The notes under the pieces are model-generated. The model worked only from the letters and a program-made list of their open reading frames with translations, searched no databases and was not told the origin of the DNA. 22,389 bases of DNA from Candidatus Falkowbacteria bacterium CG1_02_41_21 (GTDB lineage Bacteria; Patescibacteriota; Patescibacteriia; Patescibacteriales; UBA12465): the NCBI GenBank assembly GCA_001871235.1, contig MNUV01000009.1, positions 1 through 22,389 on the forward strand, read 5' to 3'. Shown here one piece after another: positions 14,408 to 21,040 of the stretch. Made by a program: the position numbers and the translations under genes. The first letter of the stretch is position 1; every line of letters begins with the position of its first letter.

Positions 14408-14414
14408 CAACCGG
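14387..14414 (-). terminator. Intrinsic terminator of the pfkB-rmlC-hit-receiver unit
   Basis: Minus strand: CCGGTTG-TTGA-CAGCCGG (14414-14397) forms a 7-bp stem with one G-U and a tetraloop, then TAATTTTTTT. It is 23 bases after the receiver gene's stop codon and overlaps the next promoter. Confidence 0.8.
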
Positions 14415-14437
14415 CTGGCAATAACTTAAAATAAGAA

Positions 14438-14875
14438 TTATTCTAAAACTAAGTCATTTTCTTCGGCATCTTCGGCCGAAGCATCACTGACCTGCTTATT
14501 TTCCATAATTTTTTCCACATGGTCGGCGAACTCGGTAACATCCATTTCGCTCTTCAAAAAATAAAAATTAGCGCCCAAACCGACACTCCGAGTCCGAGAA
14601 TCTTCATCGCTTAAATCAGTAAAAATCAAAACTTGAATATCGGCGGTTTCGTCATCATTTTTGATTCTCTTCAGAACTTCTAAGCCGTCTAATTTAGGCA
14701 AAACCAAATCTAAAATAATATAGTTCGGTTTAGTTTTTTTAATCCGACCCAGCAAATCTTCCAACTCCTCATCGGCCGAACTAATTTCCACGCTATAACC
14801 ATCGGAGGTAAAATGATCTTGCAGGCCATATAAAATACCCTCCTCGTCTTCGATTATAAAAATTTTCTTAGACAT
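14438..14875 (-). CDS. Stand-alone response-regulator receiver protein (CheY-like)
   Basis: 145 aa, a single REC domain. The acidic pocket is E9-D10 (FIIEDEEG), the phospho-acceptor is D56 in YIILDLVLPKLDG, the switch Thr is T86 (VLIFTDLSD), and the conserved Lys is K108 (FYFLKSE). No DNA-binding or enzymatic output domain follows; instead there is an acidic tail (about 128-145, SDASAEDAEENDLVLE). It probably acts through protein-protein contact. No histidine kinase is encoded in the window. It follows the HIT gene by 21 bases and is the last gene before a strong terminator. Confidence 0.92.
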   Translation of the reverse strand: MSKKIFIIEDEEGILYGLQDHFTSDGYSVEISSADEELEDLLGRIKKTKPNYIILDLVLPKLDGLEVLKRIKNDDETADIQVLIFTDLSDEDSRTRSVGLGANFYFLKSEMDVTEFADHVEKIMENKQVSDASAEDAEENDLVLE

Positions 14876-14896
14876 AAATTTAAATTTTATTTTTAT

Positions 14897-15298
14897 TTAA
14901 TTAATTTTAATTTTATTTAAAATCGCCTGACCCTCGCCATGATTATACTTACCCTGATGCCAAAGTTTCAGACCGTCACCGACCTGCCGGGGAATAACAT
15001 GAAAGTGAAGATGATGGACAACTTGTCCGGCTATGGGATCATTATTTTCATAAACATTATAACCCAAGATGCCTAAATTATCCTTCAGGCTCCGCCCCAC
15101 CTTTTTAACCGTCTTCATGGTGGCCAATAAAGCATCCTCGGGCGCTTCTTCAAAGTTGGCAAAATGTTTTTTGGGCAGCACCAAGGTATGTCCGGGATTA
15201 ACCGGATTGGCGTCTAGAAAAGCGACAGAATCATCGTCTTCATAAACTTTATAGACCGGAATTTCACCCCTAATAATTTTACAAAAAATACAATCCAT
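14897..15298 (-). CDS. HIT-family (histidine triad, HINT-like) nucleotide hydrolase
   Basis: 133 aa, complete. The start MDCIFCKIIRGEIP has the C3/C6 pair seen in zinc-binding HINT proteins. NPGHTLVLPKKH and the triad H96-L-H98-F-H100 in VVHHLHFHVIPR supply the active site; H98 is expected to be the nucleophile by position. HINT proteins hydrolyse AMP-lysine-like phosphoramidates and related adenylates; the cellular substrate here is not known. The gene begins four bases after the RmlC-like gene ends (TAA-AATT-ATG) and has no Shine-Dalgarno, suggesting coupled translation. Confidence 0.95.
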   Translation of the reverse strand: MDCIFCKIIRGEIPVYKVYEDDDSVAFLDANPVNPGHTLVLPKKHFANFEEAPEDALLATMKTVKKVGRSLKDNLGILGYNVYENNDPIAGQVVHHLHFHVIPRQVGDGLKLWHQGKYNHGEGQAILNKIKIN

Positions 15299-15302
15299 AA
15301 TT

Positions 15303-15755
15303 TTAAACTATTTTATAAGGAGAGGCGGAATCAATTTCCCACCGAATTTCGTCAATCTCGGCCAACTTTTTATCGCCTTTATATAATTTATTCGGTAAAT
15401 TAACCGACCAAGCGCCAAGTTCAGAAATACATTTATAACCATGGACCACGCCCGGAGGAACAATGACCGTGCAAGGATTAGATTCACCCGCCACTATTTT
15501 GAAATACTCGCCGGCAGTGGCTGAGGTCTCACGCCGATCCCATAAATGAAGCTCAAAATCGCCGGGACCGGCAAAAACAAATAAATCACTCTGAGCCACG
15601 TGTTCATGCGGACCCCGAACTACACCATTTTTAGTATAACTGATATAAGACATTAAAGGTTGATAATGATCTTCATCTTGACGATAAATTTCCGCGAGCC
15701 AACCGCGATCATCGGTAAATTTTTTTAAATTTTTGATAATAACGCCCGCCATCAT
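15303..15755 (-). CDS. RmlC-like cupin, dTDP-4-dehydrorhamnose 3,5-epimerase-related
   Basis: 150 aa, one cupin barrel. Family features: an N-terminal DDRGWLAEIYR (15-25), GVVRGPHEH (44-52) at the position of RmlC's RGLHxQ with the catalytic His, VIVPPGVVHGYKCISE (97-112), and NLPNKLYKG near the tail. RmlC epimerises C3 and C5 of dTDP-4-keto-6-deoxyglucose on the way to dTDP-L-rhamnose. This protein is shorter than RmlC (about 180 aa), and RGPHEH differs from RGLHxQ, so it may act on another nucleotide sugar. None of rmlA, rmlB or rmlD is adjacent. Two Met codons open the frame (15755 and 15752); no ribosome site separates them. It sits four bases after the sugar kinase gene. Confidence 0.82.
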   Translation of the reverse strand: MMAGVIIKNLKKFTDDRGWLAEIYRQDEDHYQPLMSYISYTKNGVVRGPHEHVAQSDLFVFAGPGDFELHLWDRRETSATAGEYFKIVAGESNPCTVIVPPGVVHGYKCISELGAWSVNLPNKLYKGDKKLAEIDEIRWEIDSASPYKIV

Positions 15756-15759
15756 ATTT

Positions 15760-16758
15760 TTACAATTTATACTTTTTTAAATCCGACTTGATTAGCAAAC
15801 CGTTCTGAGCCCCAATGGCAGACACCACGGCCGCGGTATTATAAACACCCAACAACATCGCCTTCTTAATATCACCCCCATACATTTCTATCCCGGCCAA
15901 GAAAGAAGAATGGAAAGCATCCCCCACGCCGGTAGTGTCCAATCTCTTTTGGTTTTTGATAATATTTTGATGATAAAAATTAACTCCGTCATAAAAATCA
16001 GCCCCCCTTTTACCATTGGTAATTATGACCATCTTCGGACCAAACGACTTGATCGTGACTAATAAATTTTTAATTTTATTTAAAAATTTAAAATCATTGG
16101 GCCGATATTTACCCGTACTTAGAACCAATTCAATAGCCTCATCTTGATTAATGCCAAGAATATCGGTTTGTTTTAAAAATTTGGAAATCTTTCTGACGCC
16201 GCCCGATAATTGAGTCTCCCCCGGATTCCAAATCTTTTTTACCCGAGCCGCCGAAAATATCTTATTTAAATCCTCCCGCCAATAAGCGCCGGATAAAGAA
16301 GCGATATAGGCCCATTTGGCTTGGCGCAGGGCGGCCAAATCTTTAACCCCCAAGCGAAGTTCAGTATTAGCGCCCCGATGAGAAAAGATTATTCTTTCGT
16401 TGCTTTTATTAATGACAATAAAAGAAAAACCGGTAGTCTCCCTTTTGGCCACTTTAATCAAGTCCAGGGCTACCTTCCGCCGGGTTAGATTATTGATAAC
16501 GGCTCGGCCTCTTTCATCGTCGCCCACGCATAAAATAGCCGCTGTTTTAAAGCCCAAACCGCCTAAATTAACGGCGGAATTGGCCGCGCCGCCGCCATAA
16601 GTTGAATAAACCCGGTCAATCCCGATTTTAGCGCCATATTCAAAAGCAATCAGCTTTTGATGCCGGACATCTTTTTTGCTTTCCAACAATAAACCCTCAT
16701 GGGTGTAAAAGGAAAAATCTTCAGTCGCTCCCCCAATAGTAATAATGTCGTATTTCAT
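15760..16758 (-). CDS. PfkB-family (ribokinase-type) carbohydrate or nucleoside kinase
   Basis: 332 aa. The N-terminal motif YGGGAANSAVNLGGLG (54-69) is the PfkB substrate-side signature. The C-terminal signature DTTGVGDAFHSSFLAG (274-289) includes the catalytic Asp280 and anion hole. IFSHRGAN (124-131) is also typical. Members phosphorylate ribose, fructose derivatives, adenosine or other sugars with ATP; the substrate cannot be read from sequence. It is the first gene of a four-gene unit with an RmlC-like cupin, HIT hydrolase and receiver. Its promoter (16785-16813) reaches into the end of mreD, so some read-through from the mre operon is also likely. Confidence 0.9.
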   Translation of the reverse strand: MKYDIITIGGATEDFSFYTHEGLLLESKKDVRHQKLIAFEYGAKIGIDRVYSTYGGGAANSAVNLGGLGFKTAAILCVGDDERGRAVINNLTRRKVALDLIKVAKRETTGFSFIVINKSNERIIFSHRGANTELRLGVKDLAALRQAKWAYIASLSGAYWREDLNKIFSAARVKKIWNPGETQLSGGVRKISKFLKQTDILGINQDEAIELVLSTGKYRPNDFKFLNKIKNLLVTIKSFGPKMVIITNGKRGADFYDGVNFYHQNIIKNQKRLDTTGVGDAFHSSFLAGIEMYGGDIKKAMLLGVYNTAAVVSAIGAQNGLLIKSDLKKYKL

Positions 16759-16784
16759 AGAAAATATTTAAATCAGACCCTAAA

Positions 16785-16813
16785 ATTATAGCATATTTCT
16801 AACGTTTATCCAA
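16785..16813 (-). promoter_or_regulatory. Extended -10 promoter of the pfkB unit
   Basis: Minus strand: TTGGAT (16813-16808), 17-base spacer, perfect TATAAT (16790-16785) preceded by TGC. The -35 is weak (3 of 6), compensated by the extended -10. It overlaps the last codons of mreD, and no terminator separates the two units. Confidence 0.65.
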
Positions 16814-17332
16814 GAAAACCGGCTTTAATCTGGTCGTGGTTAAATTCATTACCCAGAAGAATAAAAAGATTATTCCTAGATTCCAAACTAATTCCCAGCC
16901 CAACCCCGCCCAAAAATTGGCTTGCCATAAGAAAAATCCCCGGTCAGACAAAAAATTACTCAAATAGAACAAACCATAGAGAATAAAATTATAACTCAAA
17001 GTGGCGAAGAAAGTCAGGGCCAGAAAAGAATAAGTGGAACGATTAGTGAACCAATTAGCCAATAAAAAATCAGCCAAAAAAACTACCAGAAAAAGGGTCA
17101 AGGTATAAAAACCAAATAATTGCCAAGAAAAAATATCCGTCAAGAGCCCTAAACCGAGAGCCAATAATATTACCGTCTTAAAATCCAAAAAAAATAAAAA
17201 TAAAATTAAAGCCAAAAGAATAATATTAATTCGGCTAAACGCATAAGGCCAGGAATTTATCAAAGATAATTGTAAAAAAACCACTAGAAATAAAAGACCG
17301 ATATAAAGCAAAGCGATAAAATATTTTTTCAT
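16799..17332 (-). CDS. mreD: Rod shape-determining protein MreD
   Basis: 177 aa, extremely hydrophobic, with about six membrane segments (about 4-24, 33-50, 52-68, 72-92, 102-122, 143-163) and a short basic C-terminus. Primary sequence conservation in MreD is low; the assignment rests on size, topology, LGLLTDIFSW (60-69, a recognisable MreD motif) and its position after mreB-mreC. It belongs to the elongation machinery that directs lateral wall synthesis. It starts 9 bases after mreC. The usual next genes (PBP2/mrdA, rodA) are not found after it here. Confidence 0.85.
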   Translation of the reverse strand: MKKYFIALLYIGLLFLVVFLQLSLINSWPYAFSRINIILLALILFLFFLDFKTVILLALGLGLLTDIFSWQLFGFYTLTLFLVVFLADFLLANWFTNRSTYSFLALTFFATLSYNFILYGLFYLSNFLSDRGFFLWQANFWAGLGWELVWNLGIIFLFFWVMNLTTTRLKPVFLDKR

Positions 17333-17341
17333 ATTTTTTAA

Positions 17342-18151
17342 CTAGGGCAAAACCACTGAAACTATCCCTAAATTATCAAAATTAACCAACGGCTCAACGT
17401 TGATATTTTGCCAAACATCATTTTCATTGTTGTTGATTTGACTGACTCGACCTAGGACCAGGCCGGCCGGGATATCTTTTTCCAGACCGGAAGTAACGAC
17501 GATATCGCCTTGATTGATTTTTTCAGTTTGACCGACAAAATTAATTTTCACAGTCAAGCCCAAATTTCCTTCAGTCACTCCGATAGTCCGATTTTGATTT
17601 AAAATGCTAACGACTAATTTACAAGAATTATTAATTAATAAACAAACTCGGGCTGAATTTTCTTTGACCTCCAGCACCTTGCCCACTACCACTCCCTGAC
17701 CATTGATTACCACTAAACCGGGGATTAAATTATTAACACTGCCCTGATTAATGATAATATTTTGGCCGTATTTGACTGAATCTAAAAAATTTTCTTGGGA
17801 GGTAACTTTGGCCAAAATATAATTCATCTGCTGTTGACTAAAAAAATTGAGGTACTCCCGCAATTTTTGGTTTTCATTTTCTAAATCTTTTAAGCGAGCA
17901 TTAGCCACCACCAGAGTGCCCAGTTCATTTTCCAAATCATTAACTTTAGCATTTAAATCCACCTGAGAATTTTTTTGATTATAATCTTTTCTCCAATCAG
18001 ATCCCAGACTATATAATTTATTAAAAATTGGCTGACTAACTTTAACGGTTAATCTTTCTAAAGGCGATAAAACACCGATAAAATGTAAAAAAATAAGTAG
18101 CCCCGCCACTACTATTATTTTAATATGGGGTTTGATTCTATTTTTAAACAT
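17342..18151 (-). CDS. mreC: Rod shape-determining protein MreC
   Basis: 269 aa. Short cytoplasmic N-terminus, one membrane segment (about 11-29, KIIVVAGLLIFLHFIGVL), a coiled coil (about 62-105, with VNDLENELGTL and LKDLENENQKLREYL), then the two beta-barrel subdomains, including INQGSVNNLIPGLVVINGQG and the end motif GDIVVTSGLEKDIPAGLVLG. MreC dimers link MreB and MreD to the transpeptidase PBP2 outside the membrane. It is one base from mreB (TAA-T-ATG), implying coupled translation. Confidence 0.93.
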   Translation of the reverse strand: MFKNRIKPHIKIIVVAGLLIFLHFIGVLSPLERLTVKVSQPIFNKLYSLGSDWRKDYNQKNSQVDLNAKVNDLENELGTLVVANARLKDLENENQKLREYLNFFSQQQMNYILAKVTSQENFLDSVKYGQNIIINQGSVNNLIPGLVVINGQGVVVGKVLEVKENSARVCLLINNSCKLVVSILNQNRTIGVTEGNLGLTVKINFVGQTEKINQGDIVVTSGLEKDIPAGLVLGRVSQINNNENDVWQNINVEPLVNFDNLGIVSVVLP

Positions 18152-18152
18152 A

Positions 18153-19202
18153 TTACATTATATTGGGCAAAACCATCACTTTTTCTAAAAGTTTGGCATC
18201 GGCAAATAAAAATCCAGTGCCTCGAGCCATACAAGTTAAAGGATCGTCAACCACCACTACCGGAATTTTAGCGGCCGCGGAAATGAATTCAGCCAAACCA
18301 TAAAGCAGGGCCCCGCCGCCGGTTAAATAAATACCGCTTTCGTAAACATCGGAAATTAACTCCGGCGGAGTAGACTCTAAAGTCAGCTTAATATTGTCAA
18401 TCATCTTGTCCACAGTTCGGCCGATAGCTTCCCTAATTTGAGCATCACTAACCATAATAGATTTAGGCAGACCATTAATTAAGTCGCGACCGCGAACTTC
18501 CATGACTCGCGGCTCGGCAAAAGGAATCGCCGAGCCCAATTGAATTTTGATTCTTTCGGCCAACTGTTCACCAATTAATAGATTAAATTCTTCTCGAATA
18601 TAGTCAATAATATTATTATCCAATTCATTGCCGGCAAAACGCAGGGATTTATAAGACACCACGCCGCCTAAAGAAATAACCGCGATATCAGTCGTGCCGC
18701 CGCCGATATCTACCACCATATTAGCCGTCGCGTCCAAGACCGGCAACCGAGCGCCAATCGCTGAGGCCATCACCTCTTCCACTAAATATACTTTACGAGC
18801 GCCGGCGGACTTAGCGGCATCCTCCACCGCTTTCTTTTCCACCTCGGTAATATCTAGGGGGATGCCGATAATTATCCGGGGGCGAGGAAGTAGAGAAAAA
18901 TTCTCGCTATGCACTTTTTTGATAAAATACTTTAACATTTTTTCCGTCACCTCAAAATCAGAAATAACGCCGTCAACGAGCGGCTTAATGGTTTGGATAT
19001 GACTGGGAGTTTTGCCCACCATCTTTTTGGCCTCCCGCCCGATCTCCAGAATTTCCGTGGTTCGACTATTGATTGCCACCACGCTGGGCTCATTGATAAT
19101 AATGCCTTTTTTATCAACATAAACTAAAGTATTTTTGGTACCCAAATCAACCCCTAAATCATGGCCGAAGCGACTAAATTTTGCGAATAATTTTCCCCAC
19201 AT
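18153..19202 (-). CDS. mreB: Rod shape-determining actin homologue MreB (operon copy)
   Basis: 349 aa. It begins with an amphipathic stretch, MWGKLFAKFSRFG, suited to membrane binding, then LGVDLGTKNTLVYV (phosphate loop 1), VDIGGGTTDIAVISLGG (phosphate loop 2), the catalytic-region EEVMASAIGA, and LTGGGALLYGL (adenosine site). It is colinear with bacterial MreB over the whole length. MreB filaments under the membrane organise cell-wall elongation. It heads mreBCD and follows proS by four bases (TAA-TGCC-ATG). A second, divergent MreB is encoded at 6101-7114. Confidence 0.96.
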   Translation of the reverse strand: MWGKLFAKFSRFGHDLGVDLGTKNTLVYVDKKGIIINEPSVVAINSRTTEILEIGREAKKMVGKTPSHIQTIKPLVDGVISDFEVTEKMLKYFIKKVHSENFSLLPRPRIIIGIPLDITEVEKKAVEDAAKSAGARKVYLVEEVMASAIGARLPVLDATANMVVDIGGGTTDIAVISLGGVVSYKSLRFAGNELDNNIIDYIREEFNLLIGEQLAERIKIQLGSAIPFAEPRVMEVRGRDLINGLPKSIMVSDAQIREAIGRTVDKMIDNIKLTLESTPPELISDVYESGIYLTGGGALLYGLAEFISAAAKIPVVVVDDPLTCMARGTGFLFADAKLLEKVMVLPNIM

Positions 19203-19206
19203 GGCA

Positions 19207-20439
19207 TTAATGGCTAAATTTGTTGATAATTTGATTGAGCGGAATAATTCCCATTTGATCGCTGGGGCGAGCTTTAATCTCCACTCCGCCGGCTTGCAAG
19301 GTTTTGGCGGAAACCACTAAGCGATAAGGGCAACCGATTAAATCGGCATCGGCAAATTTCTCGCCGGCGGCAATCTCTTCCCGATCATCAAACAAGACTT
19401 CAATATTATTTTTTATCAATTCCAAATAAATTTCATTGGCCGCTTCATTTTCTTTTAGAGACAATAAATGAATCTTAAAAGGAGCGATACTTTCCGGCCA
19501 AATAATTCCCCGTTGATCATTAAAAACCTCCACCACGGTTCCCATGATACGACTGGGGCCCAAGCCATAACAACCCATAATAACTTCTTGAGCCTGGCCA
19601 TTGTCATCCATATATTTCATGTCAAAAGCTTTAGAAAATTTAGTGCCTAATTTAAAAATATTACCAACCTCAATCGCCTTAGCTTCGGTCAAATTCTTAT
19701 TCTGACAAACCGGACAAAAATTATGCTCTTTAATTATTTCTCGATTCACCGCCACCCGACAATCGGAACAAATATAAATATGATCTTCGCCGGCTTCAGT
19801 TAGAGTTTGAAACTCATGAGAAAACTGGGAAAAAGCGCCACCGGAAGAATAAGTCAAATAAGTTAAATCTTCCAAACCCAGACGGGCATAGATTCTAAAA
19901 TAGGCCGCCTTCACTTCTTCGTAATATTGATCCAAATCGGCTTGATTGGCATGAAAAGAATACATATCTTTCATAAAAAACTCCCGACCCCGCAACAGAC
20001 CGGCCTTGGCTCTTGGCTCATTTCTGAATTTAACTTGAATTTGATAAATTGACTTGGGTAATTCTTTGTAAGAACATAAGAATTTTTTAGCCAGCGGAGT
20101 GACAATTTCTTCGTGCGTCGCCCCTAAAGCATATTCTTTATCATCATTGCCGACTAATTTAAATAAAGCGTCAAAATTATCCCAGCGATCGGTGGTCTGC
20201 CAAACTTCTTTGGGAGTTAAAGCAGCCATTAAAACCTCCTGGCCGGAGATTGTGGCCATTTCATCTCGGACAATATTATTGATTTTATTTAAAACCCTCA
20301 AACCCAGAGGTAAAAAATTATAAATACCGGCCCCTACCTTGTCCACAAAGCCCGCCCTAATCAAAATCTGGGCGTTAAAGCTGGTTTCATCCTTAGGGAT
20401 TTCTTTGATTGTTTTGGTAAATAATTGGGACTGTTTCAT
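19207..20439 (-). CDS. proS: Prolyl-tRNA synthetase lacking the editing insertion
   Basis: 410 aa, class II synthetase. Motif 1 region is at VGAGIYNFLPLGLRVL (35-50), motif 2 is VKFRNEPRAKAGLLRGREF (136-154) with R139, and motif 3 is CYGLGPSRIMGTVVE (290-304). The C-terminal anticodon-binding domain is about 320-405. It joins proline to tRNA-Pro. The usual bacterial enzyme (about 570 aa) has a roughly 180-residue INS editing domain between motifs 2 and 3; here there is only a short segment with two CxxC pairs (C224/C227 and C242/C245), probably a small zinc ribbon. Such short forms are known in some bacteria. It lies 15 bases after ruvA and just before mreB. Confidence 0.95.
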   Translation of the reverse strand: MKQSQLFTKTIKEIPKDETSFNAQILIRAGFVDKVGAGIYNFLPLGLRVLNKINNIVRDEMATISGQEVLMAALTPKEVWQTTDRWDNFDALFKLVGNDDKEYALGATHEEIVTPLAKKFLCSYKELPKSIYQIQVKFRNEPRAKAGLLRGREFFMKDMYSFHANQADLDQYYEEVKAAYFRIYARLGLEDLTYLTYSSGGAFSQFSHEFQTLTEAGEDHIYICSDCRVAVNREIIKEHNFCPVCQNKNLTEAKAIEVGNIFKLGTKFSKAFDMKYMDDNGQAQEVIMGCYGLGPSRIMGTVVEVFNDQRGIIWPESIAPFKIHLLSLKENEAANEIYLELIKNNIEVLFDDREEIAAGEKFADADLIGCPYRLVVSAKTLQAGGVEIKARPSDQMGIIPLNQIINKFSH

Positions 20440-20454
20440 AGATTATACGCTACC

Positions 20455-21033
20455 TTATTTTCTCATATTTTTCAAGGCCTCTTTGACCCGAGCTCCGCTC
20501 TCAACAATACTGGGAGAAACGGCCCGCAGAGCCTCGCGCGCTTCTAAAAACGAATAGCCCAAAGACATCAAGGCATCAATTTCATCACTGCCGGTAATAG
20601 CCGAGCCAAAATCATCCAGCGATTGGCCGCCCAATTTAATTATTTTGCTCTTTAATTCCAAAACTAAGCGCTCCGCCGTTTTTTGTCCGATGCCGGAAAC
20701 TTTGGTTAATAGGACTGAATCGCCGCGAGCGATAGATTGAATGACTTCTTGGGAACTGGCCACCGACAAAACGCCTAAAGCGGATTTGGGACCGATACCG
20801 GAAACTGATAATAACATGCCGAATAATTCTAAATCCTCCACGTTCTTGAAGCCATATAAATCCAAGGCATCCTCCCGCACATGCTGGTGGATATAAAAAG
20901 TGGCCGCAGAATTAATTTTAACTTCCTGCAATAATTTTTCGCTTAAATAAATACTATAGCCAACTCCGACCACATCCAAAATTAAGTAGTTATTATTCTT
21001 GTAAATGATATTCCCTTTTAAGTATGAGATCAT
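20455..21033 (-). CDS. ruvA: Holliday junction branch-migration subunit RuvA
   Basis: 192 aa from the ATG at 21033. The frame is open two codons further to a TTG at 21039, but MISYLKG is the normal RuvA N-terminus, so I use the ATG. Domain I is the OB fold (about 1-62, YLILDVVGVGYSIYLS, HQHVREDALDLYGF). Domain II has two helix-hairpin-helix motifs (LLSVSGIGPKSALGVLS and LTKVSGIGQKTAERLVLELK), and domain III is the C-terminal UBA-like helix bundle (about 145-192, DEIDALMSLGYSFLEAREAL). RuvA tetramers bind the four-way junction and load RuvB. ruvB and ruvC are not in the window. It starts 7 bases after the U32 gene. Confidence 0.95.
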   Translation of the reverse strand: MISYLKGNIIYKNNNYLILDVVGVGYSIYLSEKLLQEVKINSAATFYIHQHVREDALDLYGFKNVEDLELFGMLLSVSGIGPKSALGVLSVASSQEVIQSIARGDSVLLTKVSGIGQKTAERLVLELKSKIIKLGGQSLDDFGSAITGSDEIDALMSLGYSFLEAREALRAVSPSIVESGARVKEALKNMRK

Positions 21034-21040
21034 AATCAAA

